Assembly (NCBI GenBank): GCA_022419385.1
Contig: JAJUBI010000004.1
Coordinates: forward strand, 4,852,147 to 4,916,146
DNA: 64,000 bases
Direction: 5' to 3'
From: Paraconiothyrium sp. Pb-2020
Taxonomy: Eukaryota; Ascomycota; Dothideomycetes; Pleosporales; Didymosphaeriaceae
Below the pieces are notes generated by a model, which saw only the letters and a list, made by a program, of their open reading frames with translations, did no database searches and was not told where the DNA came from. Each line of letters opens with the position of its first letter. Within the stretch, counting starts at the first letter, position 1. The position numbers were made by a program, and so were the translations under genes. Positions 22,771 through 34,300 of this stretch are shown here, piece by piece.

Positions 22771-23473
22771 ACGAATGATGCACTGCTATATTCTTAGACA
22801 GAGCTCGGCCGAGAGTAGTTGTACTTGAAACATAACTAATAAGTTCTTAACGCGCGGCCTCACCCGGCGCACGAGCTCGCTCAATCGCGCCAGACAGCAG
22901 AAGGCGATTACAATGTCCCCACATCCATGAGCTTCGATAGGCAGCCGCGGTATAGATCTTAGAGGTTAGAGACATACCTATGCCACGAAAGATGTTGGTG
23001 CCGCTACCGGCATGGAACTGTTGGCACCTCACCGACGCACGTAACTTGGAATGAGAGTGAGCAGACTGCATACGATGGAGGGCAGAGCTCCAGGATCATC
23101 ACCATATGCTACTTATATATCTAGGTAATAACAACCATGGGCACATAATTGAACCCCCGGATAACTAGGAGAGGGTGCCCCACTGCGATGGTGATCGACT
23201 TGATGATGGCCTAGTCTCCGAGTAGTTCTGCAGGTCACTTTCCCGTTCCGACACCGCGTCGAGTTCACACGTTAGATGCACATGTCGCGCCCGTTGTGGA
23301 TACACGGGCTCGAGCTGAGCCATGAGCATATTCATGCTTATACTGACGGCCGTATCGTGTATTCAAGTCCGACCTTAGCTCTGACTACTGCTCGTAGCAG
23401 TGCCCTTCGCGATCGTGCTCAGCGCTTGCGCATTCGCCGTAGGCTTACCAGTCGTGTCATCGGTCGGCACCTC
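22771..23473. other. Intergenic, no supported gene
   Basis: About 700 bp between the amine oxidase relic and the 3' end of the DUF2278 gene. No conserved coding sequence was seen. Confidence 0.4.
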
Positions 23474-24320
23474 CTAAGTCGCAAACGCCAAGAAGACACC
23501 CTCAAAATGGGAGTCGTCATTGGCGTAGTGGAAGAAGATAGCGCCTCGTCACGAGTAATTAGCAATTGCGGACTGCGCATGTTTTATTCAAGAGATGTTG
23601 GCCTACCATCCTTGCCGACAGCGCTATCGAAGTCGGATTCATTTCCTTGATTCATATGAACTAGTCGTAGGTCAGTATATAGCTCTGCAGATCAGCCATG
23701 TCATTTGCATACTGTCGTGAATCCCAGTTCCGTAGTCAGACCCAAAAAGGTACATGTCCGCTTTCGCTTTTATAGCATCATTTAAGATCGGCTCCAGCTG
23801 GTCAAGGATATCGTTGTTCGCTCCTTCCTCAGAGTTGGGCAGCACACGACCAGCGCTGAGGTCGATGAGAGTAGGCTTCGTGCGGAGATAGTCCAGTGAC
23901 AAGCCCTGTCCAGCAGCGTCTGTGGCTTGGTGGAATCCCCGCGAAAGCGAGGTCAATTGTTGGGTGAACGTCGGGTTGTTGTATTGGCGATTCAGCCAGT
24001 ATACGAGGTCATGGTCTTTGTCGGTGGAAGCCACTTTGATGTCCGCCTCCCTGGTGCCCGAGCCGTCGTTGAATTTTAGGGTGATGTGAGGAGACTTGTC
24101 CTGCTGGAGCGTCTGAGCGGTGAAGCTCAAGGGTGTTCCCTATTGCAGGAAGGGTGTTCAGCGAGAATCCAGACGACCGCGATGCTTTCATGTCTCACCT
24201 TCCAGCAACCATAGTCTGTGATGCCTGAGGAGTTAGCCGACTCGTGAGCATGCCTGAGGAGTTAGCCGACTCGTGAGCATGCCTGTCGCTATGCTTCTTG
24301 TTCTTATGGTTGTGAGGCAT
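23474..24320 (-). pseudogene. DUF2278 (YukJ-like) gene frameshifted by a 29-bp tandem duplication
   Basis: Four exons can be placed: 24320-24199, 24139-23713, 23660-23607 and 23544-23474, with GT..AG introns of 59, 52 and 62 bp. They encode the family landmarks DYGCWK/GTPLSF at the start, LDYLRTKPTLIDL, DILDQLEPILNDAI, ADMYLFGSDYGTGIHD joined by splicing to IHMNQGN, and the final GAIFFHYANDDSHFEGVFLA. Exons 2-4 keep phase perfectly. Exon 1 is 122 nt, but without one copy of the 29-bp direct repeat it would be 93 nt (31 codons) and in phase. As it stands, translation from the ATG at 24320 runs into a TGA just inside intron 1. DUF2278 proteins have unknown function. The lesion may be recent, polymorphic or an assembly error. 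Confidence 0.82.
24221..24278. repeat. Exact 29-bp tandem duplication, two copies
   Basis: The unit ATGCCTGAGGAGTTAGCCGA plus CTCGTGAGC occurs twice back to back (24221-24249 and 24250-24278), followed by a partial ATGCCTG. It lies in exon 1 of the DUF2278 gene. Because 29 is not a multiple of three it shifts the frame. Confidence 0.95.
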
Positions 24321-25835
24321 TGTCGCGGTCTGTCTGATGAAGTTCAATGTCTGCGGTTGCTCTTTGGGAATTAAGCACGATGGTGAAAGCTTAAATGCCA
24401 CAAGCGCGAAGCTTGGTACTTGAGTCTTTCAAAGCATGGCTACTACGGATTGGCGCAGGGCCTTCTAGGGGCACACGGGACCCTGTACCATCCAAGGGTA
24501 AACCATGACATGTGTGACGAAGTGTGACAGGACGTTGACAGCGTGGTTCACACGTCGTTGGTCATTGGAGCGCGCTTGATAGCTTAGTCGGACGCGTCGT
24601 CAGCTCCATCTTAGCTTCTGCTGATCGGGACATAGGGCACACCGATCTGTCCAAACTTCATTGTAGTGGCCAGGTACTCTTGTTGTTGTTTGTAGATTTA
24701 TGTTCTGCTGCGATACCTCTTAAAGTGTTGACGACGTCATCTGTCCCCGAAAGAGTGCGTCGGCTACCTGGCGCCGCGTACCCCACCCTTGTCTTTTGCC
24801 CGGGCCGGTCCGCATCTCGGCAGATAGATATGGTAGACTTTCGCCCATAATAAGGTCCTTTCCAGGACGCTGAAGGATGTCATCGAAAAGCCATTCGCAT
24901 CAAACCTTGGAACGGCAGGTGTTTAGTCGACGGCACCCAATACCCTTTGTGACAATGGCAGCCTCGCGCTTTCGCTGCAAACAGAAATGACATACGTGCT
25001 GGACATCACAGCTGAAATACGGACCATCCATCAGTGCTACGCGGTCCTCCAGCGGGGTATCTGAGCCGGACAGAGCTAGGAGCACGACTTCGGTGCTCAG
25101 CGTATCTTCGGCCTGCACAGGTCGCTGAAACGCTAGTGTCAAGCTCTGGATATTACCGGCGATTTCTTTGCTGCATGTAAGAAGTAACGCTGCCAACGCC
25201 CCCATCTTTGCAACGTTGCAGTGCTTTGTAGGGGTCTGAGTAGTATGCGTCAATTGTCGCAATGCGCTGGGTCATCTCCTCTTAGAACCTCGCTAGAGAG
25301 CTTGCCGCGTTGAAACATTGTGGGATGAGAATCGGGAGCAATGACGATGACTGATAAGTGATTTGTTGCATTGATAAGTCTTACACTGCGAGGTTTTTGT
25401 TCACGTGTACGGGAACAGCAGGCGAAATGTGGTCTTGTATGGGCTTCGGGCGTACGCAATGAGAGAAGAGCTAGCGGCAATGCAGAGGCGGGCTCAAGGA
25501 TTACTAGCCCTCACTCAGAACTGGCTCCTTGTACATTGTGACTACCTCCCGCTGAAACATCTTCAGAGGGAAGTAGTGATTGACCTAACGCGCTGGGACT
25601 AGGTATGCGTCTAATTCCTCAAGTTCCTCCATGCTCATCGATCCATCAAATGGGACTTAACATTAGCCTTAACAGCATATGGAATCGCAGTCGGGAATCA
25701 TGAAACACGAATAGATGAACGAGTAACAATTTTCTCCTACAACTCTACCCTTACCCCCACAGCACAGATTCCGCGACCATAGCATCCTTCGTGAGCAATC
25801 TTCCTTCACGTACCCACAACTTTCTCTCCCGTAAT
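24321..25835. other. Intergenic, no supported gene
   Basis: About 1.5 kb. Minus-strand frames at 24900-25262 and 25250-25480 are open, but I can assign no family, signal peptide or splice structure. Confidence 0.4.
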
Positions 25836-26196
25836 CTAGCAGTGATCGCTAACCTGGCTCCCAAAAGGCTCATTAACACAGTTTCCATCGCACAGGCGGA
25901 TGAACTCAATGGCCCCGTTGTTGACGCAGTTGAACAGGGCTTTGGCTTGCGCGTTAGCGTCAGTGGGTTGGTCAGCGGCGTCGAGAGTTTGATAAATCGT
26001 CGAGGCGTAGTCTCCTGATGGGATTGTTAGTTGGAGTAGGAGCGATGGAGAAGCGGGAGAGAGGAGGAGAAGGAGAAGACGAACCTTGCGAAAGGAGGTT
26101 TCCACTGCAGTACGCGTACCCAGCGAAACAATTGTCCGCAACGACAGCGCTAGCCATGGTGGCGGCGGCGAGGACAGAGATCTTGGAGAAGTACAT
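25836..26196 (-). CDS. Small secreted cysteine-containing protein, effector candidate
   Basis: Two exons, 26196-26085 and 26014-25836, are joined across a 70-bp intron (GTTCGT..CATCAG) and give 96 aa. The N-terminus is a signal peptide (MYFSKISVLAAATMASAVVA). The mature part has six Cys (NCFAGYAYCSGN.., ..LFNCVNNG.., ..RLCDGNCVNE.., ..SDHC), an even number compatible with three disulfides. No known domain is recognised. Size, secretion signal and Cys content fit a candidate secreted effector of a plant-associated fungus, which is inference. A tetranucleotide microsatellite sits directly upstream of the start codon, in what should be the 5' UTR. Confidence 0.72.
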
Positions 26197-26230
26197 ATTG
26201 ATTGATTGATTGATAGATAGATAGATAGAT
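26197..26230. repeat. Tetranucleotide microsatellite (ATTG)n/(ATAG)n
   Basis: Four ATTG-type units run into about four GATA-type units immediately upstream of the start codon of the minus-strand secreted-protein gene. It may vary in length between strains and could affect translation or promoter spacing. Confidence 0.9.
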
Positions 26231-28555
26231 GAGAAGTGCTGGTTTGGTGAAAGATGTAGATGATTGAAGGTTTTGTTGTTGTGTGATGGTTCTCCATCCA
26301 GAGCAGACAGCCTACCTCTTTATATACCCCTATCCCTCTATTCAGGATTCCTATATTCTTGTCCACGCTGCACGATGATGCTGTTCGTAACCTCATGTCT
26401 GACATGTTCGTCACTGGCGTCAAGGGAGGTAGTCGGCCAATTATCTCATATTCGGTCCAAGGCTGCAATGTCAAGGCATGATGTGATTGGGGTGCGAGAC
26501 CGCAGTAAGGATCCTTGCGGTACTAAGATCAAGATCGTCGTGCAGGATTCCCAATCTTGTACACGATTTAAAGTTCCTGATCATGGATGTATACTCGGGT
26601 CTCAACGAGGATAGGGTGTACAATTGAAACTGTGGATCGGGATGTGGAGTTGGGCGTGAGGATGAGGCTGATGCAGAGATTAGCCTAGTCTGGTATCCAG
26701 TTCTCCGTAGAGTGAGGTCGCACGGATAAGCTAAGTAGGTAGGCAGATGGGATAGACCGAAGAACCGCCTTCTCTATTCTTAGTACTAGCCCCAGACCTA
26801 TCGTACTCAGGTTATCGCTTAATCCATTCTGCTTTCAATTAAGCAATTTGAGTTCACTGTTTACGCGTTACTGCTGTTGATGCCAACAAGATGGCCTGGG
26901 CCAGTAGCTCGGGCTGTGCATCTCTATAAAAAAGGTACATCGGGTAGGCACATGTGCGGAAGACTTGGCTGAGCGGGCCTTACGCCCTGATTAGCTCGAT
27001 CGCAGGTATGCTTCAAGACCAATCCGGGGGGTTGGCGAATTTTAACCGTCTCCACCGGAAAGTAGTGCTAACGGATTCCATCATGGTCCTTTTCCCGCTT
27101 ATGTTACTATGGAACTGACACAAGAGGGGCCAAATTAGGCAGTGGTAAGTTGTGAAGTATTGGGCGTTATCTTACTCAGCCGCCAGGATACAAGCACAAA
27201 TGAAGCAGCCGTTGATCTCCTAGACAGCCCCAATTCGCTCATGCAAATACGGCATATGTTGAAGAAAATATAACGTCCATCCTTTGTGTGCTATTTCTTA
27301 CGGCTAAACATTGGAATTTGAAACAACGTCTTTAATTTCCCTGCAAACACTGCCTTGCGCTAGTACCTACGGGGCGTATTGTAACTTCGCGATCTTGGGA
27401 GTCTACGGCAAGGCGCATGTGGCATGTCGCCGGATTCACAGTTGCCCCGTGCATGCGTCAGGCGCAAGATTTTCATATGGAGGTGCCTTCTTTCGTACAT
27501 TCAGGATGCAACTTTCGAAACGCTACATTGGCAGCGGGCTGTGGGACTGCGCTGCCAAGGCCAAGGATGCGAGCAGTGCGTGCCTACAGATGCTTAAGGG
27601 ACATAGCGAATGAGTCAATATGCTCGCCTCTCGCACGACTCGATCCAGCTGGGGTTGGCCTCTGGCGACAACACCGTCTGGAGGCCCGACGTTCACCTGC
27701 AGTAGATTCAGATTGGTGATGTCGTATCTAGATCACGTTTCGGGGCTCGGTGCAGTGTGTCTCTCCAGTAGATACTTCGTTTCCAAGTTTATTTGGGCTT
27801 GCAACATGAGGAACGAGCCGTCTTGGTCCCCGCAAGGAAGTAGTTCGTCTTCCAGGCATGTAGCGAGCTTTGAGAGGGTAAGCCCGGAGAGATTCCTAAA
27901 ATTAAGGGTGTCGAAGGAGTAGAGTGGGTCTTTTACGTGGGAATTACATGGTACTTTTTGGTGGGATGATTCAAGGTTATCCTTCTTCCGTAGGTGGATA
28001 TGGTTGATGAATGCCGGGACGGTGATTTATGCGAGCGCCCCGAGATACAGAAGGAATTCAACACGGCCATACGTTACACGCTATCTTTACGCGGAGTGAC
28101 CAGGTTCGGGGGTGGAGGAAGCATTGGTGCCGCCGTAATTCTAGGTCGGCTTGGGGTGGATCAGGCTTTGAATATGTGAGTTGACGTGGTTCGTAAAGAA
28201 AATCGTAACAACACTTTACGAAGCTAAATTTCCCACCCCTCGTACAAACTGAAGCATAACCTATGGAGAAAACCTGAGATGATGCTGCACGTAGGTTAAT
28301 TGCGTATAGCACCTCCTGCTCTACACACACAACCTCCTACCACCCACATAGAAGCTCCTTGGCTCCTACTCCAACAGTCCTCACCCACACCACTTACGTA
28401 CACGACCACTACGCACACTGTCAATTTAGAGTAAACCCTACGCCCTGAGAAACATCTATTAGCGAAAGAATCATTACCACAGCCTCTGTGCCGCGAAGGG
28501 CCAACAACGAATTTCTCTTTCCCAAACACTTTCTTAGGAATCCAAAATTTTCACC
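26231..28555. other. Long gene-poor interval
   Basis: About 2.3 kb, with only overlapping frames of 60-100 codons (for example 27311-27922 on the + strand). None has a recognisable motif, and their mutual overlap suggests chance. No RNA gene or repeat was recognised. Confidence 0.4.
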
Positions 28556-29821
28556 TTACCCAACTGGTCCCATCCAGCGACCCGTTAAGTCGACGGATGT
28601 GAAAGGACTCGCCTTGCAACCCATATCTGGCTCAAGGAGTGCAAATATTGGAAAGCGGACCTTTACATATCCCCGCGCGAGGAAAGTGATTCCAATATCG
28701 ACTTTTGTGCCAGTTTGGTGACAATACGCAGGGTATGTCAGAGTTCGCGTGTCAATGGTGACCGGAATGGAAATGCTTTCTATCGCGAACGTGCGCACAC
28801 CAAAATCAAAGTAGATGTGTGATGATTTCGAATCGGTATGGATGCGCATGACTCCCCCGGGAACCCATTGAGGATAATCCCAGCTGAGGCCACCCTCGAA
28901 GTAGCGCCAGAGCATTGGAGAGCTTAATTTCCACAAGCTGTGCTCCGAGAATGTCGTGGTGACGAGGACCGCATTCCAAGCTGTAGTAATGCCCTCGCGA
29001 GTAGGATGTTGACCATTTGCCTCAAGGGGGAGAATGTTTTCCGCTGCGTTGTGAAGTTGGCGTTCCCAATCCACGTGTTGATCGAAGACCTTCTTCTGGA
29101 AAGCCAGCTTAGTTTCGATGGCAAATGTCGGGAGATTGGCATCTCTATAACGCTCCTGCATATAAATAGCATGGTTTGTCCATATGCTGGTTGGATCAGG
29201 TGTAGGCTTGCTTTGCCCTTCTGCATCAGCCTTGTCCTCTAGTCGTGTTTCCTCATCTTCGTTACCTTCCAGCAACATATCCTTCAAATCTTTCCCAATA
29301 CCCCGGCAGCTGATGTCGAGCATGATTTCGTCGTTGTATGCCTCAAGGGCCAAGGGGTCGGTTATGCTATCGCGACTGACGCCAAATTCGGTCCTCTTAT
29401 CTAGATCAGAGTCGCATAGTATCTCTTCCAAAGTGGGATTTCTTTTGGACCATTTTCTACAGGCCTTTGCGATTGTGGACTCGGGAAACCCTTTCACGGG
29501 TATATTCGCGAGCATGGCCATAGCACAACGAGCATGCTTCAACTTCTTGCGCGCTGCAGCCAACCCACCAGTGTCACCTTCGACTTTGCTGGCGTCGCGC
29601 TCTCGTCTATAGATTTCAATTTCTTTTCGCTTTTCCCTCAGCCAAAGTTGCAGCTGCAGCCTTGCCTGCGCAACGTTTTTGATAGCTGGATCTTCACTAC
29701 ATGCCTGCTCGTACCACTCGCGCAGTTTCTGGTCCCGATCTTGTCGAAAGTAATTCTCCAGGCGCTCTTTTTCTTCGTCAGTAAGTTTTGCTTTCTTTTC
29801 CTTCTTTGCCATGGCGAACAC
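28556..29821 (-). CDS. Hypothetical protein with charged coiled-coil N-terminus
   Basis: The single exon encodes 421 aa (or 418 from the ATG at 29812, giving MAKKEKKAKL). I do not recognise it. The first ~110 residues are strongly charged and heptad-like (EEKERLENYFRQDRDQKLRE.., LQLWLREKRKEIEIYRRERD), predicting a coiled coil. The middle is acidic (EGNEDEETRLEDKADAEG). The C-terminal ~150 residues are mixed beta-like (MLWRYFEGGLSWDYPQWVPG, HIYFDFGVRTFAIESISIPV) and could be a folded domain. There is no signal peptide or membrane segment. Codon usage and the long frame on one strand support a real gene, probably lineage-specific. Confidence 0.65.
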   Translation of the reverse strand: MFAMAKKEKKAKLTDEEKERLENYFRQDRDQKLREWYEQACSEDPAIKNVAQARLQLQLWLREKRKEIEIYRRERDASKVEGDTGGLAAARKKLKHARCAMAMLANIPVKGFPESTIAKACRKWSKRNPTLEEILCDSDLDKRTEFGVSRDSITDPLALEAYNDEIMLDISCRGIGKDLKDMLLEGNEDEETRLEDKADAEGQSKPTPDPTSIWTNHAIYMQERYRDANLPTFAIETKLAFQKKVFDQHVDWERQLHNAAENILPLEANGQHPTREGITTAWNAVLVTTTFSEHSLWKLSSPMLWRYFEGGLSWDYPQWVPGGVMRIHTDSKSSHIYFDFGVRTFAIESISIPVTIDTRTLTYPAYCHQTGTKVDIGITFLARGYVKVRFPIFALLEPDMGCKASPFTSVDLTGRWMGPVG

Positions 29822-30513
29822 CTCGTGTGAATATTTTGAGGTCGAACAGGGCGTCTGACGGCGTCGACACGGAACAGCCGTTAAAGAGAGCGAGAAGATG
29901 CGCTAGCCACTAGCGTACCATCCAGTCGGGTCAACGCCAGTACCCCAAACGCACACCACGAGACAAGCGACTTGCCTCTCCTTGTGCTGCTGGGAGATGA
30001 ACTGCCAGCTCCCTCCGGATCCTTTGAGGTAGGATCGCGCTCGAGTGACAATTCAGTCTCAATAGAAGGAACACACCAAGAAGAAGGCAAATTTGACTTC
30101 AATCTTCGTTTCAAGTGAGGTGACCGGGATTCCAATCGATGTTACACAACCCAGATAGCAGCGCCTCGTGACGTGTCGCGGGCGGCCGTCCATACAGATC
30201 CTGACGCGTTACATTGTGGGCTGGGCGCAGGCTTGGAGGTGCATTCAGTCGGGAATGGACCATACGCAATCGCTCTTGGGTTTCAACTCGCATCGAGTAC
30301 ATTGTCGGAATTCACCGGCTGGGTGGTTCTTCCGAAACATCCCAGCAGACAAGCTAGGCTCAAGCTCCATGAACTTCGAGACGCCTTGGAAAGCGTTTAG
30401 ATTGTCACTACGACATTTCCATCACTGTGACTACCAAGTCTGGATCTCGAGGTAGTCTCACGTTGCATTGATAGCACCGAAGCAAGCTACGCCCCGAATA
30501 TGCCATCTAGCCG
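29822..30513. other. Intergenic, no supported gene
   Basis: About 690 bp. A minus-strand frame at 29881-30135 (84 codons) and a + frame at 30168-30455 show no family resemblance. Confidence 0.4.
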
Positions 30514-31176
30514 TTAAATCTGTTCCTCTTGCACCAGCTGCTCTTGCACCAGCTGCACACGCTCTTCAAGACTGACCATGTCCTTTGGAATCACCGTGTA
30601 ACGAATGCCGCGAGCGAAAAGCTGCTTGCGGAACGCGTCGTCGATGCGCATCCACTCTGTCGTCCCATCCGGCATCAGCCGCGTCCCATCATCGATTAGC
30701 CAACTACACCCAGCTTCACACAGTATCACGATGCCCGCCTTCATGCGCTGCTCGAGCTCTCTCCATTCCTCCGATGTGAGCATGTCGCTTGCCGCTTCCT
30801 CGCCGACGAATAGTTGCGCATATACGATTGGATCGAGGCCAGAGCGGTCGGATATATACCATCTTGCTGGAGCTTCGAGGTTTGTGATAGCCCTTTCGGC
30901 AGCGAACTGCGCATCGAGAATGTGCTTCTGTAGTCGCAGCGCTCGAGATGGCGATGTTGTGATATCGAGACGGTTGAATCGCTTTTCTCTCAATACTGTG
31001 CGCGCAACCTCTCGAATAATCACCGGCTTCAGAAGAACACCTTGTGTAGAGCAGCTTGTTTTACTCTGGCCAAACTTCTTCTCTAGCGCGTCAACGAGCG
31101 TCGTCTTCCCGGTGCACTGCGCGCCGATAACGTAAAGGGGTCGATATTGTATCGCTTCTCCTGCCGTCTTGTCCAT
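30514..31176 (-). CDS. P-loop ATPase of the NadR/Ttd14-like AAA_28 family
   Basis: The single exon encodes 220 aa from the ATG at 31176. An in-frame ATG at 31290 would add 38 less-conserved residues. The Walker A motif GAQCTGKTT is at residues 18-26 right after a beta strand (PLYVIG), as in this family. REVARTVL and WYISDRSGLDPIVYA follow, the latter a kinase-like DRSxxD motif found in NadR/Ttd14 nucleotide-binding domains. A basic/acidic helix ends in two copies of LVQEQ. The family binds nucleotides or phosphoinositides, and the cellular role in fungi is unknown. The gene is divergent from the RdRP-helicase gene, with about 200 bp between the two starts, so the pair may share a promoter region. 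Confidence 0.82.
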   Translation of the reverse strand: MDKTAGEAIQYRPLYVIGAQCTGKTTLVDALEKKFGQSKTSCSTQGVLLKPVIIREVARTVLREKRFNRLDITTSPSRALRLQKHILDAQFAAERAITNLEAPARWYISDRSGLDPIVYAQLFVGEEAASDMLTSEEWRELEQRMKAGIVILCEAGCSWLIDDGTRLMPDGTTEWMRIDDAFRKQLFARGIRYTVIPKDMVSLEERVQLVQEQLVQEEQI

Positions 31177-31379
31177 AGTGAGGGCTGGGTAAGAGCAGTC
31201 GACAGGCAGCACTCTTCCCAGCAATCGGATTCCTTCTTCGTTGAGGCGTTTTAGTGTAACAGCGCTTATGCAGCATGCACACTCCACCAATCGCGCATGA
31301 GCTCGTTGTTATCCACCCCGCAACGCAATGCCATTCCCTCCATGACACTGTGCCTTATTGATGATCAATACGTTCTACT
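31177..31379. promoter_or_regulatory. Shared divergent promoter region
   Basis: This is the 203-bp gap between the start codons of the P-loop ATPase (minus) and the RdRP-helicase gene (plus). Both promoters must lie here or overlap the neighbouring 5' end. No specific factor site can be assigned. Confidence 0.4.
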
Positions 31380-34300
31380 ATGAGCAATCCGCGATCATTC
31401 CGCGCTGTCTTGGTTCGTCAAGTTGATGCAGACGTGACATCCTGGGATTACTCCGTGGCCAACCTTCCGCAAGCCAAGAAGACAAATGCCGCCAAACTAA
31501 TCAAATGTCTCTCCCTGATCTACTCTGAAACGAGGCAGGAAATCAACCTGCGCTTTGAGGACGCACCAGAAAATCGTGTCCTGATCAACGAACCACTAGA
31601 CAAGTTTCTCTTGGTGTCCTTCTCCGACTTCCGCTTACGATGGCCCACGAAGTCACCAGGCAACCCGTCACGCTTGGCTACAGGTAAAGAAAATGGCGAT
31701 TACCTGACAAGACTACTCACCACTGGCGTCGTATTGAATGGTATCCAATATCATTTCTTCGGTCATTCAAACAGTCAGTTGAAGTCCAGGTCATGTTTTC
31801 TGTACGCCGCCTCGAAAGAAGAGATATCAACCAAGGTCGAAGCTATGGGTGACTTCACGAAACTCAAATCCGTAGGGAAGAAAGCGAAACGCATTGGGCT
31901 TCTCTTCTCAAGCGCGGAAATGGCTCTTGTGCTTTCTCAGGAACGCTGTGAGGATATTGAAGATGTCAAGCGCAACGACTATGTGTTCACAGATGGATGC
32001 GGCCTTATCTCTCACCAACTCGCTCGCCAACTGGCCCAGAAACGTAACATAATCTTTCGCAATAAACGCTATCTACCGTCTGTGTTTCAAATCCGATATC
32101 GCGGGTACAAGGGCGTACTGACCTTGGATCGCACCCTGAAAGGGCAAGTGCAAGTGCAGTTTCGGGAATCTATGAGGAAGTTCAAGGGCGCATCTGACGC
32201 AAGTTTTGCGGTTGTTGACTACTCCAAGGTAGGGCACTCGTTTTCTGCGAATATACTCGACTGACTTGACCCAGCCTTATGCTCTGGGCAGCCTCAACGA
32301 TGAGATGATCGTGCTCATGAATACACTAGGTATTTCTGCAGAGACCCTTCTCCGGAAGCAGCAGCAGCACTTAGACTTCCTCAACAACGTTAGTCAAGGT
32401 GATCCACAAGCAGCGTTCCAGTTTCTGTCGTACTGTGAGAGGCTAGATCTGGCAGAGAAGCTTCTTCTAGAAGGCATTGGATCTGTCCATTCCAAACTGA
32501 GAGCCTTAGTCCGACAAGAGTACACGAAAATGCTGAACAAGCGTGGCGAACAAAGATGTCGAATTCTTATCCCCAAGTCACGCCTTCTCTTTGGCGTTTG
32601 CGACCCGACAAGCAAGTGCGGGCAGGCCGGCAAGCTCAAAGAAGGGGAATGCTTCATACGAATAACCCATCATGGGGATGGCGTAGCGCGTACAGTCATC
32701 AACACCGAGGTGTTGGTGACAAGAAATCCCTGTCTACATCCTGGCGATCTGCAAAAGTTCAAGGCTGTCGATGTTCCAGAATTCGCTGGTGACTTAGTCG
32801 ACTGCATCGTGTTTTCAACTAGAGGGAAAAGACCGAGCGCTGATCTCATGTCGGGTGGCGACTTGGACGGGGATAAGTGTAGAGATCGTCAATGCATCTG
32901 TTTGAATTCCGCTGACCCTTGCATTTAGTCTTCGTGTCTTGGGATCCGGATATTATCCCGCGAACAATTGCGGAGCCAGCTCAGTATCCTGGAGGCAAGG
33001 AGCTCGTTACTTTCGGAGACGTGACCAGTGACTCCCGTGCCGAATACTTTGCCCGGTATACAAACGCGTCCCTGGGTAAAGTTAAGAATCTCTACATGGA
33101 GTGGGCACGCCGTGGAAACGCCATGAGCCCACAGTGCCAGCAGCTCAATCGGCTCTTCTCTCAGTGTGTGGATGGGAACCGCATTCGAATCCCTGAAAAT
33201 CTCAGGGAATTCACGGCACTTGAAGATCTTCCCAACACCCAAGCTACAACGACTCCATTCATCCTGGACATTTTGCATAGTGCTTCCACTGCCATCATCT
33301 CCCGAAGCGCCAATATATGTCCTGACAAAAACGACGAGATCGATGTCATGGAAGTTTTCCTTGCACGAGATAAGATTGCGATGTCTGAATTCGAGGTGCT
33401 GCAGCTCGTTCTAAGATGGTGTCAGCATAGGGGCGATGACGTCCTCAAGTACAGTGACCTTCTCGATTTCAGTGCCCTCACTGAGGAGCAGCAAATTTGG
33501 CTTCTCGACCGCCTTCCACCTTCGGTAACGGCCCCGAGCCTGGTCCGGAACGGACTTCTTCAATCTGAATTGGTCGCACCTGAGGAACTGCGCAGGTTTC
33601 ATCTCGACCAGCCTCGGCTGCACTGGAAGCCAGTCTTCAGATCATCTGCTGACCGAATGGCGAGATTCCTCCCTACATTGTCCGAAGTCTTGGAAATCTT
33701 TCATAAGAAGTTAATCATCTTCACTGTCGACGAACGTCTGACCTTTGCCATATACATACCCAAGAAAATCGGGAGAGCAAGTGAGGCCTGCGTTGACGCC
33801 AGCGTTAGAGTCTTTGCTTTTCCACACTCTCAGGGCTCGCCAAATTATAAAGTGATGCCGACCAAGGTCAATTATAAGCTTTTCTGCGACGAGAATGTCT
33901 TCCAGTTGTACGAGAACCACCGAAGAAACACGTGGATCTTCTTACGACGACCGCAAGGTGACGATTCGCTCTATCGGAATGAGAAGAACAAAGGCGACAG
34001 ACGCCGAACAAGGGAGCGGACCGTTCAGGATGGAACCAATTTTGATTGCAAAGCTAGCATTGCTTTGGATAAAATCGGTCGTGATATTCAGCAGCATATA
34101 GGCAGGGTGCAGCAAAATGGTGTGCTAGATGCGGTACGTCGGTGCTATTCTGAAGATTGCGCCATTGGCTGCGGTGTTGCTGACCGAAAATAGGAAATCT
34201 ACGTGATCAGCAATAGAGACGTCAAATCGATGCGCGTCCTTGATGAGTGGCTGAACTATATCGATACCGATGAGGTTCTTCCACTGTTTGAGAAGCTTGA

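Noticed and set aside
27311..27922. Three overlapping + strand ORFs of 100 codons
   Set aside because: They overlap in different frames and have no recognisable features; probably chance.
31380..34133. RdRP domain as an endogenous viral element
   Set aside because: The catalytic motif is DLDGD, of the cellular silencing RdRP type, not the GDD of RNA viruses, and the gene has normal introns.
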